Shown: in pieces, positions 8,041 to 16,231 of the stretch | Layout of the letters: every line of letters begins with the position of its first letter | Position numbering within the stretch: position 1 is the first letter of the stretch | IMG/VR virus record: IMGVR_UViG_3300022701_000137 | Span: 1-38,425 of that record | Strand: one strand, 5' to 3' | Source: a virus | Length of the DNA: 38,425 nucleotides | The notes under the pieces: model-generated | Database searches by the model: none | The model's input: only the letters and a program-made list of their open reading frames with translations | What the model was told of the DNA's origin: nothing | Position numbers and translations under genes: made by a program

Positions 8041-8326
8041 GGATCGGTCTGATTTTTTCGACACCGACGAGTTCGGGGAAACGGCCACCTATGCCGGCAC
8101 CTCGATCAACGTTGTCGAATACAGCACCGATGAGCGAAATACAGCCGGCGTGCCGTATCTCTCCCAGTCGATTTTCACCATCATGATTGATTCTGACGAT
8201 GTTGCATACCCCCGGCCCGGCGACGTGGTGACATTCAGAGGGTTCACTTGCAAAGTCGGAGACAACCCGCGATCCGAAGGAAAAGTGTGGATTGTGGACC
8301 TTGAGAAAGACCTAATCCAGATATGA
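8030..8326 (+). CDS. Head-tail attachment protein, Gifsy-2/gpFII-like
   Basis: A 98-residue protein (alternative start one codon later at 8033). It begins MMDEDRSDFFDTDEFGETAT and ends with a beta-barrel-like segment (YPRPGDVVTFRGFTCKVGDN). This pattern matches the small family mislabelled as Gifsy-2 ATP-binding sugar transporter-like protein, which occupies the gpFII slot that joins the filled head to the tail. Its position between the capsid genes and tail protein Z fits. The stop overlaps the next ATG as ATGA. Confidence 0.7.
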   Translation: MMDEDRSDFFDTDEFGETATYAGTSINVVEYSTDERNTAGVPYLSQSIFTIMIDSDDVAYPRPGDVVTFRGFTCKVGDNPRSEGKVWIVDLEKDLIQI

Positions 8327-8901
8327 CGGATTTCAGCGCACAAGTAAATCTCAACAAGACCGATGTGATCAAGGCCAAAGCGTTGCTGATCGGTATTAAG
8401 AACGGTTTTCCAAAGGCCATGGCGAGGGCGATCAACAATGCCGCCAGCGGCAGCCAGCGAGACATGATCAACTTGGCCCGCGACAGATACAACTACAAGG
8501 TTGCTGCGCTGAGATCCAGGATCAAGATCAACCGGGCAACATGGTCAAAACTATCCGGATCTGTGGTGTCCACCGGAAAAGGTGTCCATTTGTCTGAAAT
8601 CCTCGGCACACGGCAGACCGCCCAAGGCGTTTCCGTCGATGTGAAAAAGTCTACTGGCCGCCGGATTATCCCGCAGGCTTTTAAGTCAACAGGCCGCTAC
8701 GGCACCAACCAGGTGATTTACATCCGAGAAAGATCTGGCATCGGCAGGGTTCCAAGGACGCCAACAGACGCCATTTATGCACCGCATCCAGAAACCGTTT
8801 ACAACACGGATGAGAATTGGAACAGGCTGCAACTCCAAGCAAAAACACGTCTTGACGAGGAAATAGGGAAGCAAATCGACACCGCTTTGAAAGGCTACTG
8901 A
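8323..8901 (+). CDS. Minor tail protein Z-like
   Basis: A 192-residue protein similar to lambda gpZ (192 residues), needed to complete functional tails. The N-terminal region (KAMARAINNAASGSQRDMIN, then LARDRYNYKVAALRSRI) is characteristic of the prophage minor tail Z family, and the C-terminus is a helical ARLDEEIGKQIDTALKGY-like segment. It is translationally coupled on both sides (ATGA overlaps). Order Z then U then V is as in lambda. Confidence 0.85.
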   Translation: MTDFSAQVNLNKTDVIKAKALLIGIKNGFPKAMARAINNAASGSQRDMINLARDRYNYKVAALRSRIKINRATWSKLSGSVVSTGKGVHLSEILGTRQTAQGVSVDVKKSTGRRIIPQAFKSTGRYGTNQVIYIRERSGIGRVPRTPTDAIYAPHPETVYNTDENWNRLQLQAKTRLDEEIGKQIDTALKGY

Positions 8902-9356
8902 TGACCACCCGGCGGGAAACCATAATTGCATGGATCGACACAACACTTAGCGCATACTCGTTCACGACGATGACCAGTCCGTCCGTGCACCGAGGATTGC
9001 AGTTTTTCGACCCTGGCACCAATCCGCCACCGCTGATTTCCATTTTACCGAGGCCGGAGGAGTCTGAGCGCAATGCCTACGGCCAGATGGAGCACGTTTT
9101 TCCAGTGGACATTTCGGCCGTGGCCGTTCTCAGCTCCACCGGCAACCCATCCTCAACCGGCGAGTCGGTGCTCGGAGAGCTCATCAAGGCTGCGTACTCC
9201 GTGGCAACTTTGCCAGCAGCTATTGAGGATTACGTTTATTCCGGCGGCGGGATTGACAGCTATCCGGACGACTTGAGCCCTTTCATCATTACTGTGGGCA
9301 TCACCATCAACGTGCATTACAGCACTGATATCGGCAATCCAGACTCTCTTACATAG
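8901..9356 (+). CDS. Tail terminator protein, gpU-like
   Basis: A 151-residue protein in the lambda U position. It starts in the overlap of the Z-like stop and has the features of tail-terminator folds: an N-terminal helix (RETIIAWIDTTLSAY), a loop with PPPLISILPRPEE, and beta strands (VFPVDISAVAVL). It would cap the tail tube at its final length. Sequence evidence alone is modest; gene order supplies most of the confidence. Confidence 0.68.
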   Translation: MTTRRETIIAWIDTTLSAYSFTTMTSPSVHRGLQFFDPGTNPPPLISILPRPEESERNAYGQMEHVFPVDISAVAVLSSTGNPSSTGESVLGELIKAAYSVATLPAAIEDYVYSGGGIDSYPDDLSPFIITVGITINVHYSTDIGNPDSLT

Positions 9357-9363
9357 GAGGATT

Positions 9364-11076
9364 ATGAAAACACTGATCACAGGGCACCCGAGATCCGCAA
9401 CCGGTTTTTTTGCAATGCTGATGCAGGCTGCTGGCCTGGACATCGGGCATGAAAAAATCGGGGAAGATGGTATTTCTTCCTGGCTGCACATTGCGCCCGG
9501 CGGGTCCGTCCCGTGGGCCGGAGAGATCGAACGAATCGATTACGACCGTCTCGTCCACGTGGTCCGCAATCCTCTTGATGTAATCGCAAGCTCGCAGACG
9601 ATGTTTCCGGATGCGTGGGACTTCATTGAGAATTATTTCGCTGTCACTTTGCCAAAAAATATGATTGAGCGGGCAATGTTCACTTGGATCGAGTGGAACA
9701 AGCATGTTGAATCCATAAACCCAAACATCACGATCCGGGTTGAGGACGTCCGTGCTCAATGGTCCGACCTGATGAAAATACTCGGCCATGTCGCCGGATA
9801 CCCGGCAGAAGTTCGCCCCGGGTACAATTCAAGGCCGCACAACATGCTTTCATGGGCAGACCTTGAATCGGCCAACCCGGATATGTGCGATGCGGTGCGA
9901 GAAATGGCCGAACGATACGGTTACTCGACTCAGGACCAATGCGTAACCATTTCGGCGGCCATGATCGTCAAAAATGAGGAAAAGAATCTGGCCCGGTGCC
10001 TGGACTCCATTGCCGACTTGGTGGATGAAATCGTGATTGTGGATACTGGGTCCACCGACCGAACCGTTGATATCGCCGAGCGTTACGGCGCGAAGGTTTT
10101 CCACTCCCCCTGGCGCGATGACTTCAGTTTCCATCGCAACGAGAGCATCGGCTATGCTTCTTGCGATTGGATTTTGCGCATCGACGCCGATGAGGAGTTG
10201 ATCCTAAGCACAACACCGGACGTATTCCGGGCGCAGTTGGCCAGAGTCCCGGAGCGTATCGCATGCACCCGTAACCTGATGGAAGACATGCAGAGCGGTG
10301 GTGTGGCCATGACGTTCCAGCAAAACCATTTTTTCCGGCGTGGACGGGTGAGATACAAGAATCGAAAACATAACTATCCGGTTTTCGATGGTCCGGTTTT
10401 CCAATTGCAGGGAATAAAAACTCGGCATTACGGGTACGAAAAAGACCAGATTGCCGGGAAAAAAGAGCGAGACCTCAAACTGCTTTTAAAAATGCGCGAG
10501 GAAGATCCGGACAACTATCGGGTGCTGTATTACCTCTCCCAAACCTATGGCCACTATTACAAGGACAGCGAAAAAGCATTGAAATATTGCCAACAGTACA
10601 TTGAAACGGCAAAAGACAAAGAGGATTTTAACGGGGCCGCATATGTGACAATTGTTGAGATCGCAAAAGAATCCGGCCACCAGGAATTATCCGAAAAATA
10701 CCTCAACGAAGGATTGGATCGTTACCCGAATAGCCTGGACATCAACTTCCTGATGGTCCGCGAATCCGCCCTGGCCGGCGATGCCGACGGTGTGGAGCGC
10801 GGATGTGCCGGATATCTCAAAGCATACGACCAAATGAGACTGAGGCCGGCGGAAACAGATGGTCGGTTTACGTGGTTCTTTAACTCCGATGCACTGATTT
10901 ATGTACTGCACAAGGCGACGGTTTGCCACTTGCATCGTGGCATCGCCTACTTGGAACATTTTCACAAAAACGCACCGAACGCCTCAGACTCGGCGCGGGA
11001 TAGTATGATGGAGTGTATGCAAATCGACCTCGACAAGATCGGGGTTGGTGTCACCGTAAATAATTTGGCTGCCTGA
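9364..11076 (+). CDS. Sulfotransferase - GT2 glycosyltransferase - TPR fusion protein
   Basis: A 570-residue three-part protein inserted between tail terminator and major tail protein. Residues 1-190 resemble PAPS-dependent sulfotransferases: a phosphosulfate-binding-like loop TGHPRSATGFFAML (5-19) and a 3'-phosphate-binding-like VVRNPLDVIASS (about 62-73). Residues about 194-340 are a family-2 glycosyltransferase (ISAAMIVKNEEKNLARCLDS, EIVIVDTGSTDRT, and the metal-binding RIDADEEL near residue 272). Residues 380-500 contain TPR-like helices (YRVLYYLSQTYGHYYKDSEK). It has a strong AGGAGG ribosome site. It is not a known structural component and probably modifies virion or host glycans (inference). 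Confidence 0.82.
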   Translation: MKTLITGHPRSATGFFAMLMQAAGLDIGHEKIGEDGISSWLHIAPGGSVPWAGEIERIDYDRLVHVVRNPLDVIASSQTMFPDAWDFIENYFAVTLPKNMIERAMFTWIEWNKHVESINPNITIRVEDVRAQWSDLMKILGHVAGYPAEVRPGYNSRPHNMLSWADLESANPDMCDAVREMAERYGYSTQDQCVTISAAMIVKNEEKNLARCLDSIADLVDEIVIVDTGSTDRTVDIAERYGAKVFHSPWRDDFSFHRNESIGYASCDWILRIDADEELILSTTPDVFRAQLARVPERIACTRNLMEDMQSGGVAMTFQQNHFFRRGRVRYKNRKHNYPVFDGPVFQLQGIKTRHYGYEKDQIAGKKERDLKLLLKMREEDPDNYRVLYYLSQTYGHYYKDSEKALKYCQQYIETAKDKEDFNGAAYVTIVEIAKESGHQELSEKYLNEGLDRYPNSLDINFLMVRESALAGDADGVERGCAGYLKAYDQMRLRPAETDGRFTWFFNSDALIYVLHKATVCHLHRGIAYLEHFHKNAPNASDSARDSMMECMQIDLDKIGVGVTVNNLAA

Positions 11077-11091
11077 AAAAAGGAGAATACT

Positions 11092-12123
11092 ATGGCAACT
11101 TCCCAAAAAGGAAAAATTCAAATCGAGCTTGCCCGGACGCTGACCAACTACATAGCGATGACCGACTCCGGAGACCGGCAGATTTTCACCGCCGGTACGA
11201 TTTGGAGCGGCAAGGACGGATATGAACCCGATGTCCGTCCCAATGGCATTGTATCTGGCAACAACGTCATCTCAACTCACGCCAGTGATGACACCGTGAC
11301 GATTGCGGGATTCACAGCTTACAGTAAGGGTACTCTTCAGACGGTTGCGGCCACGTCTGCCACGGTCACCCGGCCGGGCACCGCCAGCTACAATCAGATT
11401 GTATCCGTTACCATGGCCAGTGACGGGAGCATCGCCACTGTGGATGGAACGGCGGCAACGGCGGCTTTCTCCACAACCAGGGGAGCTGACAGCGGGCCAC
11501 CCCTGATTTCTGCGAACTCAGTCGAAATTGGACAGATTCGGTTGTCCAGCTCGACGGCTGCGGCCATCGCGGCATCCGAGATTTACCAGGACCGAGGCAC
11601 GCATGCCGAGTTTTACGATTATCCGGCATGGGAGGAAAGTAACCTCGGGGATGGTGCTTATGCCGATGCCAGCGATCAGAAAAACTCGTACATCAAATTC
11701 AACGAGGCATTGCCTGCCAGTCACACCGCCAGTGCCGCCAAAAACGTATATATCAAATATTACACGCCGAGTTTTTCGACTATCGCCAAGACTGCCGACT
11801 TTGTTCCGGCGGAAACCAGCGTCAGTAAAACCTCGGAATCCTATTACGAGGGCCCCGGCGGATCAGGTGCTATCGGTTCAGTTAAAGCCGATTCCGTTGG
11901 TGATGCCACCTTTACCATGATGGCAAACGATGGCGTCACCGATGCTCTGCTGGCCGAGAAAAACGAAGTGGTTACCGTCAAATGGTATCCCAACGCCAAC
12001 AAGAGCCCGTACATGCTTACCCAGGGCACGCTGCAGGTTGACCGGGCATTCCCGATGTCCGGGCAGAACAAAATCAACGTCACTATCGGATGCGAGAATC
12101 CGAGCGTGGAGTTTAGCTCATGA
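11092..12123 (+). CDS. Major tail tube protein
   Basis: A 343-residue protein in the lambda V position, with a strong AAAAGGAG ribosome site. It begins MATSQKGKIQIELARTLTNY, is rich in Ser/Thr/Ala beta strands, and ends in an immunoglobulin-like segment (VVTVKWYPNANKSPYMLTQG). It is followed directly by the chaperone and tape-measure genes, a nearly invariant order. It is longer than lambda V (246), so it probably carries an extra surface domain (around residues 60-140). Confidence 0.75.
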   Translation: MATSQKGKIQIELARTLTNYIAMTDSGDRQIFTAGTIWSGKDGYEPDVRPNGIVSGNNVISTHASDDTVTIAGFTAYSKGTLQTVAATSATVTRPGTASYNQIVSVTMASDGSIATVDGTAATAAFSTTRGADSGPPLISANSVEIGQIRLSSSTAAAIAASEIYQDRGTHAEFYDYPAWEESNLGDGAYADASDQKNSYIKFNEALPASHTASAAKNVYIKYYTPSFSTIAKTADFVPAETSVSKTSESYYEGPGGSGAIGSVKADSVGDATFTMMANDGVTDALLAEKNEVVTVKWYPNANKSPYMLTQGTLQVDRAFPMSGQNKINVTIGCENPSVEFSS

Positions 12124-12620
12124 CACATGACGGCCTGACTCGGTTCCGAGAAACCGAGTACAAGCAACGCACCGAAGTGGTGCCGACGCCGGTTACAATT
12201 TTTCCGGCGCTGGCACCGCTTTTCATGGCCGGCGACCCCCAGGAGGTCGAAGTCAAGGCTCTGGAGGGTGAAGAAATCTACCGGGCCGATGTTCGGGTGG
12301 AGCAGAACCGGGACTTTGCCGAGCAGCTTCAAAAGGCGTTTTCCAAAGACGCGAAAGATCGGGTGGGCGCGGCGATGGCCATTCTCGGTCTGGATTCCGA
12401 TGAGGTGCCGGATCAACTGGTTTATGAGATCGCAGTTGTCGAGGACGGCGTGATCAAAATTGGCGGCAAAGATGCCAAGCTGGAGCAGGAAGATGTGGTC
12501 AAGCTGTTCAGAAATTGCCTGCCGGCGGCCCGGATGATCGGCAAAAAGATACTCAAGCTGTCTGGTATGGGGAATGTGCCGTTGGGGGAATTTACCGCCT
12601 CTGGAACAACCCCCGAGTAA
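12120..12620 (+). CDS. Tail assembly chaperone, gpG-like
   Basis: A 166-residue protein overlapping the end of the major tail gene (ATGA). It occupies the gpG slot directly before the tape measure, where siphoviruses encode a chaperone that wraps the tape measure. The centre (FAEQLQKAFSKDAKDRVGAA) is helical and charged. An overlapping ORF in the -1 frame continues to 12772, as expected for the programmed G/GT frameshift. Confidence 0.72.
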   Translation: MTHDGLTRFRETEYKQRTEVVPTPVTIFPALAPLFMAGDPQEVEVKALEGEEIYRADVRVEQNRDFAEQLQKAFSKDAKDRVGAAMAILGLDSDEVPDQLVYEIAVVEDGVIKIGGKDAKLEQEDVVKLFRNCLPAARMIGKKILKLSGMGNVPLGEFTASGTTPE

Positions 12621-12772
12621 GGGACGCATTATCCCTGTGTTCCAGGGGCATGAGCGGTCAGCGGTTTTTATATGAGGCAATTCCAGACATCTTTCCCTAC
12701 CGCTTAATGTCAGAGGTTGAGCGGGTGCTGTGGGGGATGCACTTCGACAGTATCAAAGAGGATAAAAAATAA
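12515..12772 (+). CDS. Tail assembly chaperone extension (gpT-like), probable -1 frameshift product
   Basis: This frame overlaps the gpG-like gene by 106 bp in the -1 frame and ends on the tape-measure start codon. The part beyond 12600 is protein-like (IYRLWNNPRVRDALSLCSRG, LYEAIPDIFPYRLMSEVERV). Candidate slip sites are CAAAAAG at 12542-12548 and the five-G run in TTGGGGGAA near 12580-12590; neither is a perfect X XXY YYZ heptamer. Independent initiation at the ATG at 12650 (AGGGGC upstream) is the alternative. Confidence 0.65.
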   Translation: MPAGGPDDRQKDTQAVWYGECAVGGIYRLWNNPRVRDALSLCSRGMSGQRFLYEAIPDIFPYRLMSEVERVLWGMHFDSIKEDKK

Positions 12773-15351
12773 TGGCCGACCTGAAACGTACAATTGAAAT
12801 CCTCTTTGAAGGTAAGAGCACGGTCGGCACGGCTGTTTCAAACGTCGGCAAAAGCCTCGACAAGCTCAACTATTCGGTTTCTCAGGTTGCACAACCCTTC
12901 GCAGATATCACCACATCGGTTGCCAAGGTGGATGCGGCGCTGGCGGCCTTGGCTGCCGGCGGCATCGCCTACGCCTTTAACGAATCCTCAAAGCTCCAGA
13001 CTGCCACTACCGAACTAAAAAAGGTTATCGGGGATGAAGTAGAATCCCTGGATGCTGCCAAGACGGCCGCCAAAGATCTTTCCAACCAGTATGGCGAATC
13101 TGCGGCATCTGTCCTGGCGTCTACAGCTATCTACAAACAGGCCGGGTTCGATATCAATGGGTCTATGACGCTGGCCAAGGACGGCATGGATCTTGTTATC
13201 GCCGGCAACCTTGAGGCGTCCAAGGCCAGCGAGATATTGATTGCATCGCTCAAAGGTTTTAGGGCGCCCGCAGAAGACGCTCGCCGGCTGATCGACATAC
13301 TAAACGAGGTTTCGAACAACTATGCCACGGACATCGAGCAACTCGGCATCGGCATGGCCGGTATATCTCCAATTGCCCGCACGATGGGATTCTCGTTTGA
13401 AGAAACGGCAGGAATTATTACGCCGGTTATTGAGATTTTCCGAAGCGGTGATGAGGCATCCAGGGCGCTGAAAACTGGTTTGCTGAAACTCATTGACGAC
13501 AGCAAGCCCGTTTCGGACGCGTTGGCAAGCATAGGCGTCTCTCAAAAGGACGCCAACGGGAACCTCCGTTCTGGCAAAGATATCCTCTATGACGTGGCCA
13601 AAGCATTTCAATCCCTTGAAGAACCGCAAAAACTATTCATTACTCAGCAGCTGGTGGGCATAGACCAGTCCGCCCGTATGGTGGAGGTTTTTAATGGTCT
13701 AAGCAAATCCACCGAGATTACAGCCGTTGCCATGCAGGCGGCCGGATCGGCGGCTAAGGAAGTCGCCGAGCGGTTAAAGGACCCGGAGGTGGCTGTCAAC
13801 CGGCTAAAAGAAGGCTTTAGCAATCTGGCATCCTCAATCGGTGATGAGTTCCAAGATGCTGGTGTCACTGCGGTAGATGGATTCACATCTATTCTTAACG
13901 CCCTTGAAAGAGAAGTTGATGGGGGTGCCTTTGATCCGATTTTAGACGCGCTGTCGGATTTTCTTGAAGGAATTGGCAGTGACCTTGAAAGCATTGCAGA
14001 GGCATTGCCGGAGGCGTTCGAGAATGTTGACTTTGATGGTCTTTTGGATTCGATAGGAGCCATCGGCGACACAATCGGGGGTATCTTTGATGGTCTGGAC
14101 CTTGGCGAACCGGATGACTTGGCCGAAGCCATCCAGCGGGTGGTTGATTCCCTGGAAAGCCTAACGCGGTTTTCCGATGAGATTGCAAGTGTCTTTATAT
14201 CCCTTGCAAAATATATCGGCGGAGCAATTGATACGTTCAACAGCCTTGACAAAAGTACCATCGAGACCATTGCCAAGATTACCGGCATAGGAGCGGCTAT
14301 TACAGCAATATCAGTGCCAGCAGCTGCCGCAACGTCCGCCATAAAGGGCCTCGGCAGTGTCCTGTCTCTCCTCGGCGCCGGGCCAGTGGTTGCGGCTGTA
14401 GCAGGGCTCGGAGTTGCCGTTTCAGGCATTGCCATCGGCACTGATAAGTTGATGGGTAAGCTTTATGACTGGATACACCGAAACGATGAAGTCTCGGAAT
14501 CCAGCAAAAAACTTGCGGCCGAGGTTGATGCGGACATTGCCAAAATTCGAGGTGGATATGATGAGGCGTCAAAGGCAACCGAAGGTTTCGGAGAAAGCGC
14601 CTATGATGCCAATTTAAAGACCGTCAATGCATTGGACAAGTCTTACGGGTCGGCGGAAAACCTTACTGAAAAGATGCGCGAGCTTGGCATCTTGGTTGAA
14701 GAAAAAAAAACGGTTGTAATCGACACGGCTGAGGCTAAGAAAAACCTTCAGGAGCTTGAATATTATCGGGAATCCACCGGGACATGGGAAACCATAAAAG
14801 TACCGATAGACACCACAGACGTCGACAATGCCAAAGAGGATATTGAAAAGGCCATACCCCCGGTTAAACGTCTGAAAATAGAGACCGATCTGCAAATTGC
14901 CAAGATCAAAGCGGATGCCGATACGGCCCAAGCGGCGTTAAAATTTAGGGCCGAGGTCGACGTTGCCGAGATCGAAGCTGCCGGAAAATTGGCGGTCCAG
15001 GTAGCCAGCAATATTTCGTCGATGTTCGATACAGCTGGTGGAACGATCAGCAGCCTTGCCAATTCGCTCACGGACGCCAGCGGGCTTTCGGAAAAATGGG
15101 ACATCCGGGAGCTTTTATCTGATCAGGGTGACTATCAAAAAGACCTCCTGCAGCAACAGAAAAAGCTAACGGCTGCACAAGTGGATTACCTGAATGCCAA
15201 GACCGACGCCATGAAAAAAGGTGAGGCCATGATCACCGTCAGCGGTGACGGCCTCCAACCGCACCTTGAGATGATCATGTGGGAGATATTCGAGGCGATC
15301 CAGGTACGGGCGACACAGGAAGGAATTGACCAGTTACTTTTAGGCGCTTGA
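12772..15351 (+). CDS. Tail tape measure protein
   Basis: An 859-residue protein that sets tail length. The N-terminal 330 residues match the TP901/PhageMin_Tail type: AASVLASTAIYKQAGFDING, ATDIEQLGIGMAGISPIART and RSGDEASRALKTGLLKLIDD. A central Gly/Ala-rich hydrophobic region (about 500-560: IGAAITAISVPAAAATSAIK) provides membrane-interacting segments, and the C-terminal part is coiled-coil rich. The relatively small size predicts a short tail of roughly 125 nm by the usual 0.15 nm per residue rule. The ATG overlaps the preceding stop. Confidence 0.93.
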   Translation: MADLKRTIEILFEGKSTVGTAVSNVGKSLDKLNYSVSQVAQPFADITTSVAKVDAALAALAAGGIAYAFNESSKLQTATTELKKVIGDEVESLDAAKTAAKDLSNQYGESAASVLASTAIYKQAGFDINGSMTLAKDGMDLVIAGNLEASKASEILIASLKGFRAPAEDARRLIDILNEVSNNYATDIEQLGIGMAGISPIARTMGFSFEETAGIITPVIEIFRSGDEASRALKTGLLKLIDDSKPVSDALASIGVSQKDANGNLRSGKDILYDVAKAFQSLEEPQKLFITQQLVGIDQSARMVEVFNGLSKSTEITAVAMQAAGSAAKEVAERLKDPEVAVNRLKEGFSNLASSIGDEFQDAGVTAVDGFTSILNALEREVDGGAFDPILDALSDFLEGIGSDLESIAEALPEAFENVDFDGLLDSIGAIGDTIGGIFDGLDLGEPDDLAEAIQRVVDSLESLTRFSDEIASVFISLAKYIGGAIDTFNSLDKSTIETIAKITGIGAAITAISVPAAAATSAIKGLGSVLSLLGAGPVVAAVAGLGVAVSGIAIGTDKLMGKLYDWIHRNDEVSESSKKLAAEVDADIAKIRGGYDEASKATEGFGESAYDANLKTVNALDKSYGSAENLTEKMRELGILVEEKKTVVIDTAEAKKNLQELEYYRESTGTWETIKVPIDTTDVDNAKEDIEKAIPPVKRLKIETDLQIAKIKADADTAQAALKFRAEVDVAEIEAAGKLAVQVASNISSMFDTAGGTISSLANSLTDASGLSEKWDIRELLSDQGDYQKDLLQQQKKLTAAQVDYLNAKTDAMKKGEAMITVSGDGLQPHLEMIMWEIFEAIQVRATQEGIDQLLLGA

Positions 15352-15352
15352 T

Positions 15353-15709
15353 ATGATTTTTCTCAGCAAAACATCATCTGACGCAACATCAAGCGGCAGC
15401 CTTGCCATCCGAAATTATAAGGTTTCTGGCGACTTTGACGGATTGGCCCGCATCAGCAGGACCAAACTGCTCGACGGAAATACTGACGTTTCCCATTACG
15501 GCGCCACCGAGCTCGACCGAGACCTACCTATTGATTGCCGATTGTCCGAATCAAACCGAGCGATTTTAAAAGACTGGTGGTCAAATGCAACACTCCTCCG
15601 CATATCCTATTGGGACGGGACTTTTAACGGATATATCGAGCGTCTACAAATATCCAGAGACGGAACGACGAGCATATCCTTTATCTTCACAGAGGATTTC
15701 ACATCATGA
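15353..15709 (+). CDS. Tail protein downstream of the tape measure
   Basis: A 118-residue beta-rich protein starting 1 bp after the tape-measure stop. It contains WWSNATLLRISYWDGTFNGY and ISRDGTTSISFIFTEDFTS, the latter resembling the C-terminal beta sheet of distal tail or gpM-type proteins. Position in lambda corresponds to gpM. Exact role is uncertain. It overlaps the next gene by 4 bp. Confidence 0.65.
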   Translation: MIFLSKTSSDATSSGSLAIRNYKVSGDFDGLARISRTKLLDGNTDVSHYGATELDRDLPIDCRLSESNRAILKDWWSNATLLRISYWDGTFNGYIERLQISRDGTTSISFIFTEDFTS

Positions 15710-16224
15710 AAAACAAGCATCAGAAAATAACGATTTCGAGCCAATGGCATGTTGAGCACTGGCGGGGCGATGATATGATTTCTGAGCGAGTCGAGGAAAA
15801 CATATGTCCAAACGCATACATTGACCACGTGTTGGATGTAGTGCACAGCGGCGGCACGGCGGTTGCGACATGGTACGTAGCGCTGTTTTCGGACAATCAT
15901 ACTCCGGCAGCAGGTGACACCTATGCAACGCCCGGATACACCGAGGCGACCAGCTATGATGAGGCAACGCGGCCCGTTTGGACCGAGGCGGGGGTATCTT
16001 CTCAATCAATCACCAACAGCGCCAGCAAAGCTAATTTTACGATGAACGGTAACGATGCATCGATCTATGGCGCGGCGCTGGTGAGTAGCCCTACTCCTGG
16101 GAACACAGCCGCTACCGGGAATGTTTTAGGCCCGGTTTCTCAGTTTTCCGGCGGAGCCATCTCTGGCATATCAGATGATGACGTCCTAAAAATTTACATC
16201 ACAATATCTGGAAGTGATGTATAG
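15706..16224 (+). CDS. Tail accessory protein, paralogue of the 22672 gene
   Basis: A 172-residue protein sharing long stretches with the protein at 22672-23193: TWYVALFSDNHTPAAGDTYA versus TWYVALFENDHTVAAGNTYA, then ATPGYTE.T.YDEATR and SSQSITNSA.KA.FTM. This module (about residues 50-130) is known from several phage tail-associated hypothetical proteins. The N-terminal 45 residues differ between the copies. It probably belongs to the tail tip or fibre network (inference). Confidence 0.7.
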   Translation: MKNKHQKITISSQWHVEHWRGDDMISERVEENICPNAYIDHVLDVVHSGGTAVATWYVALFSDNHTPAAGDTYATPGYTEATSYDEATRPVWTEAGVSSQSITNSASKANFTMNGNDASIYGAALVSSPTPGNTAATGNVLGPVSQFSGGAISGISDDDVLKIYITISGSDV

Positions 16225-16231
16225 GTAAAAC

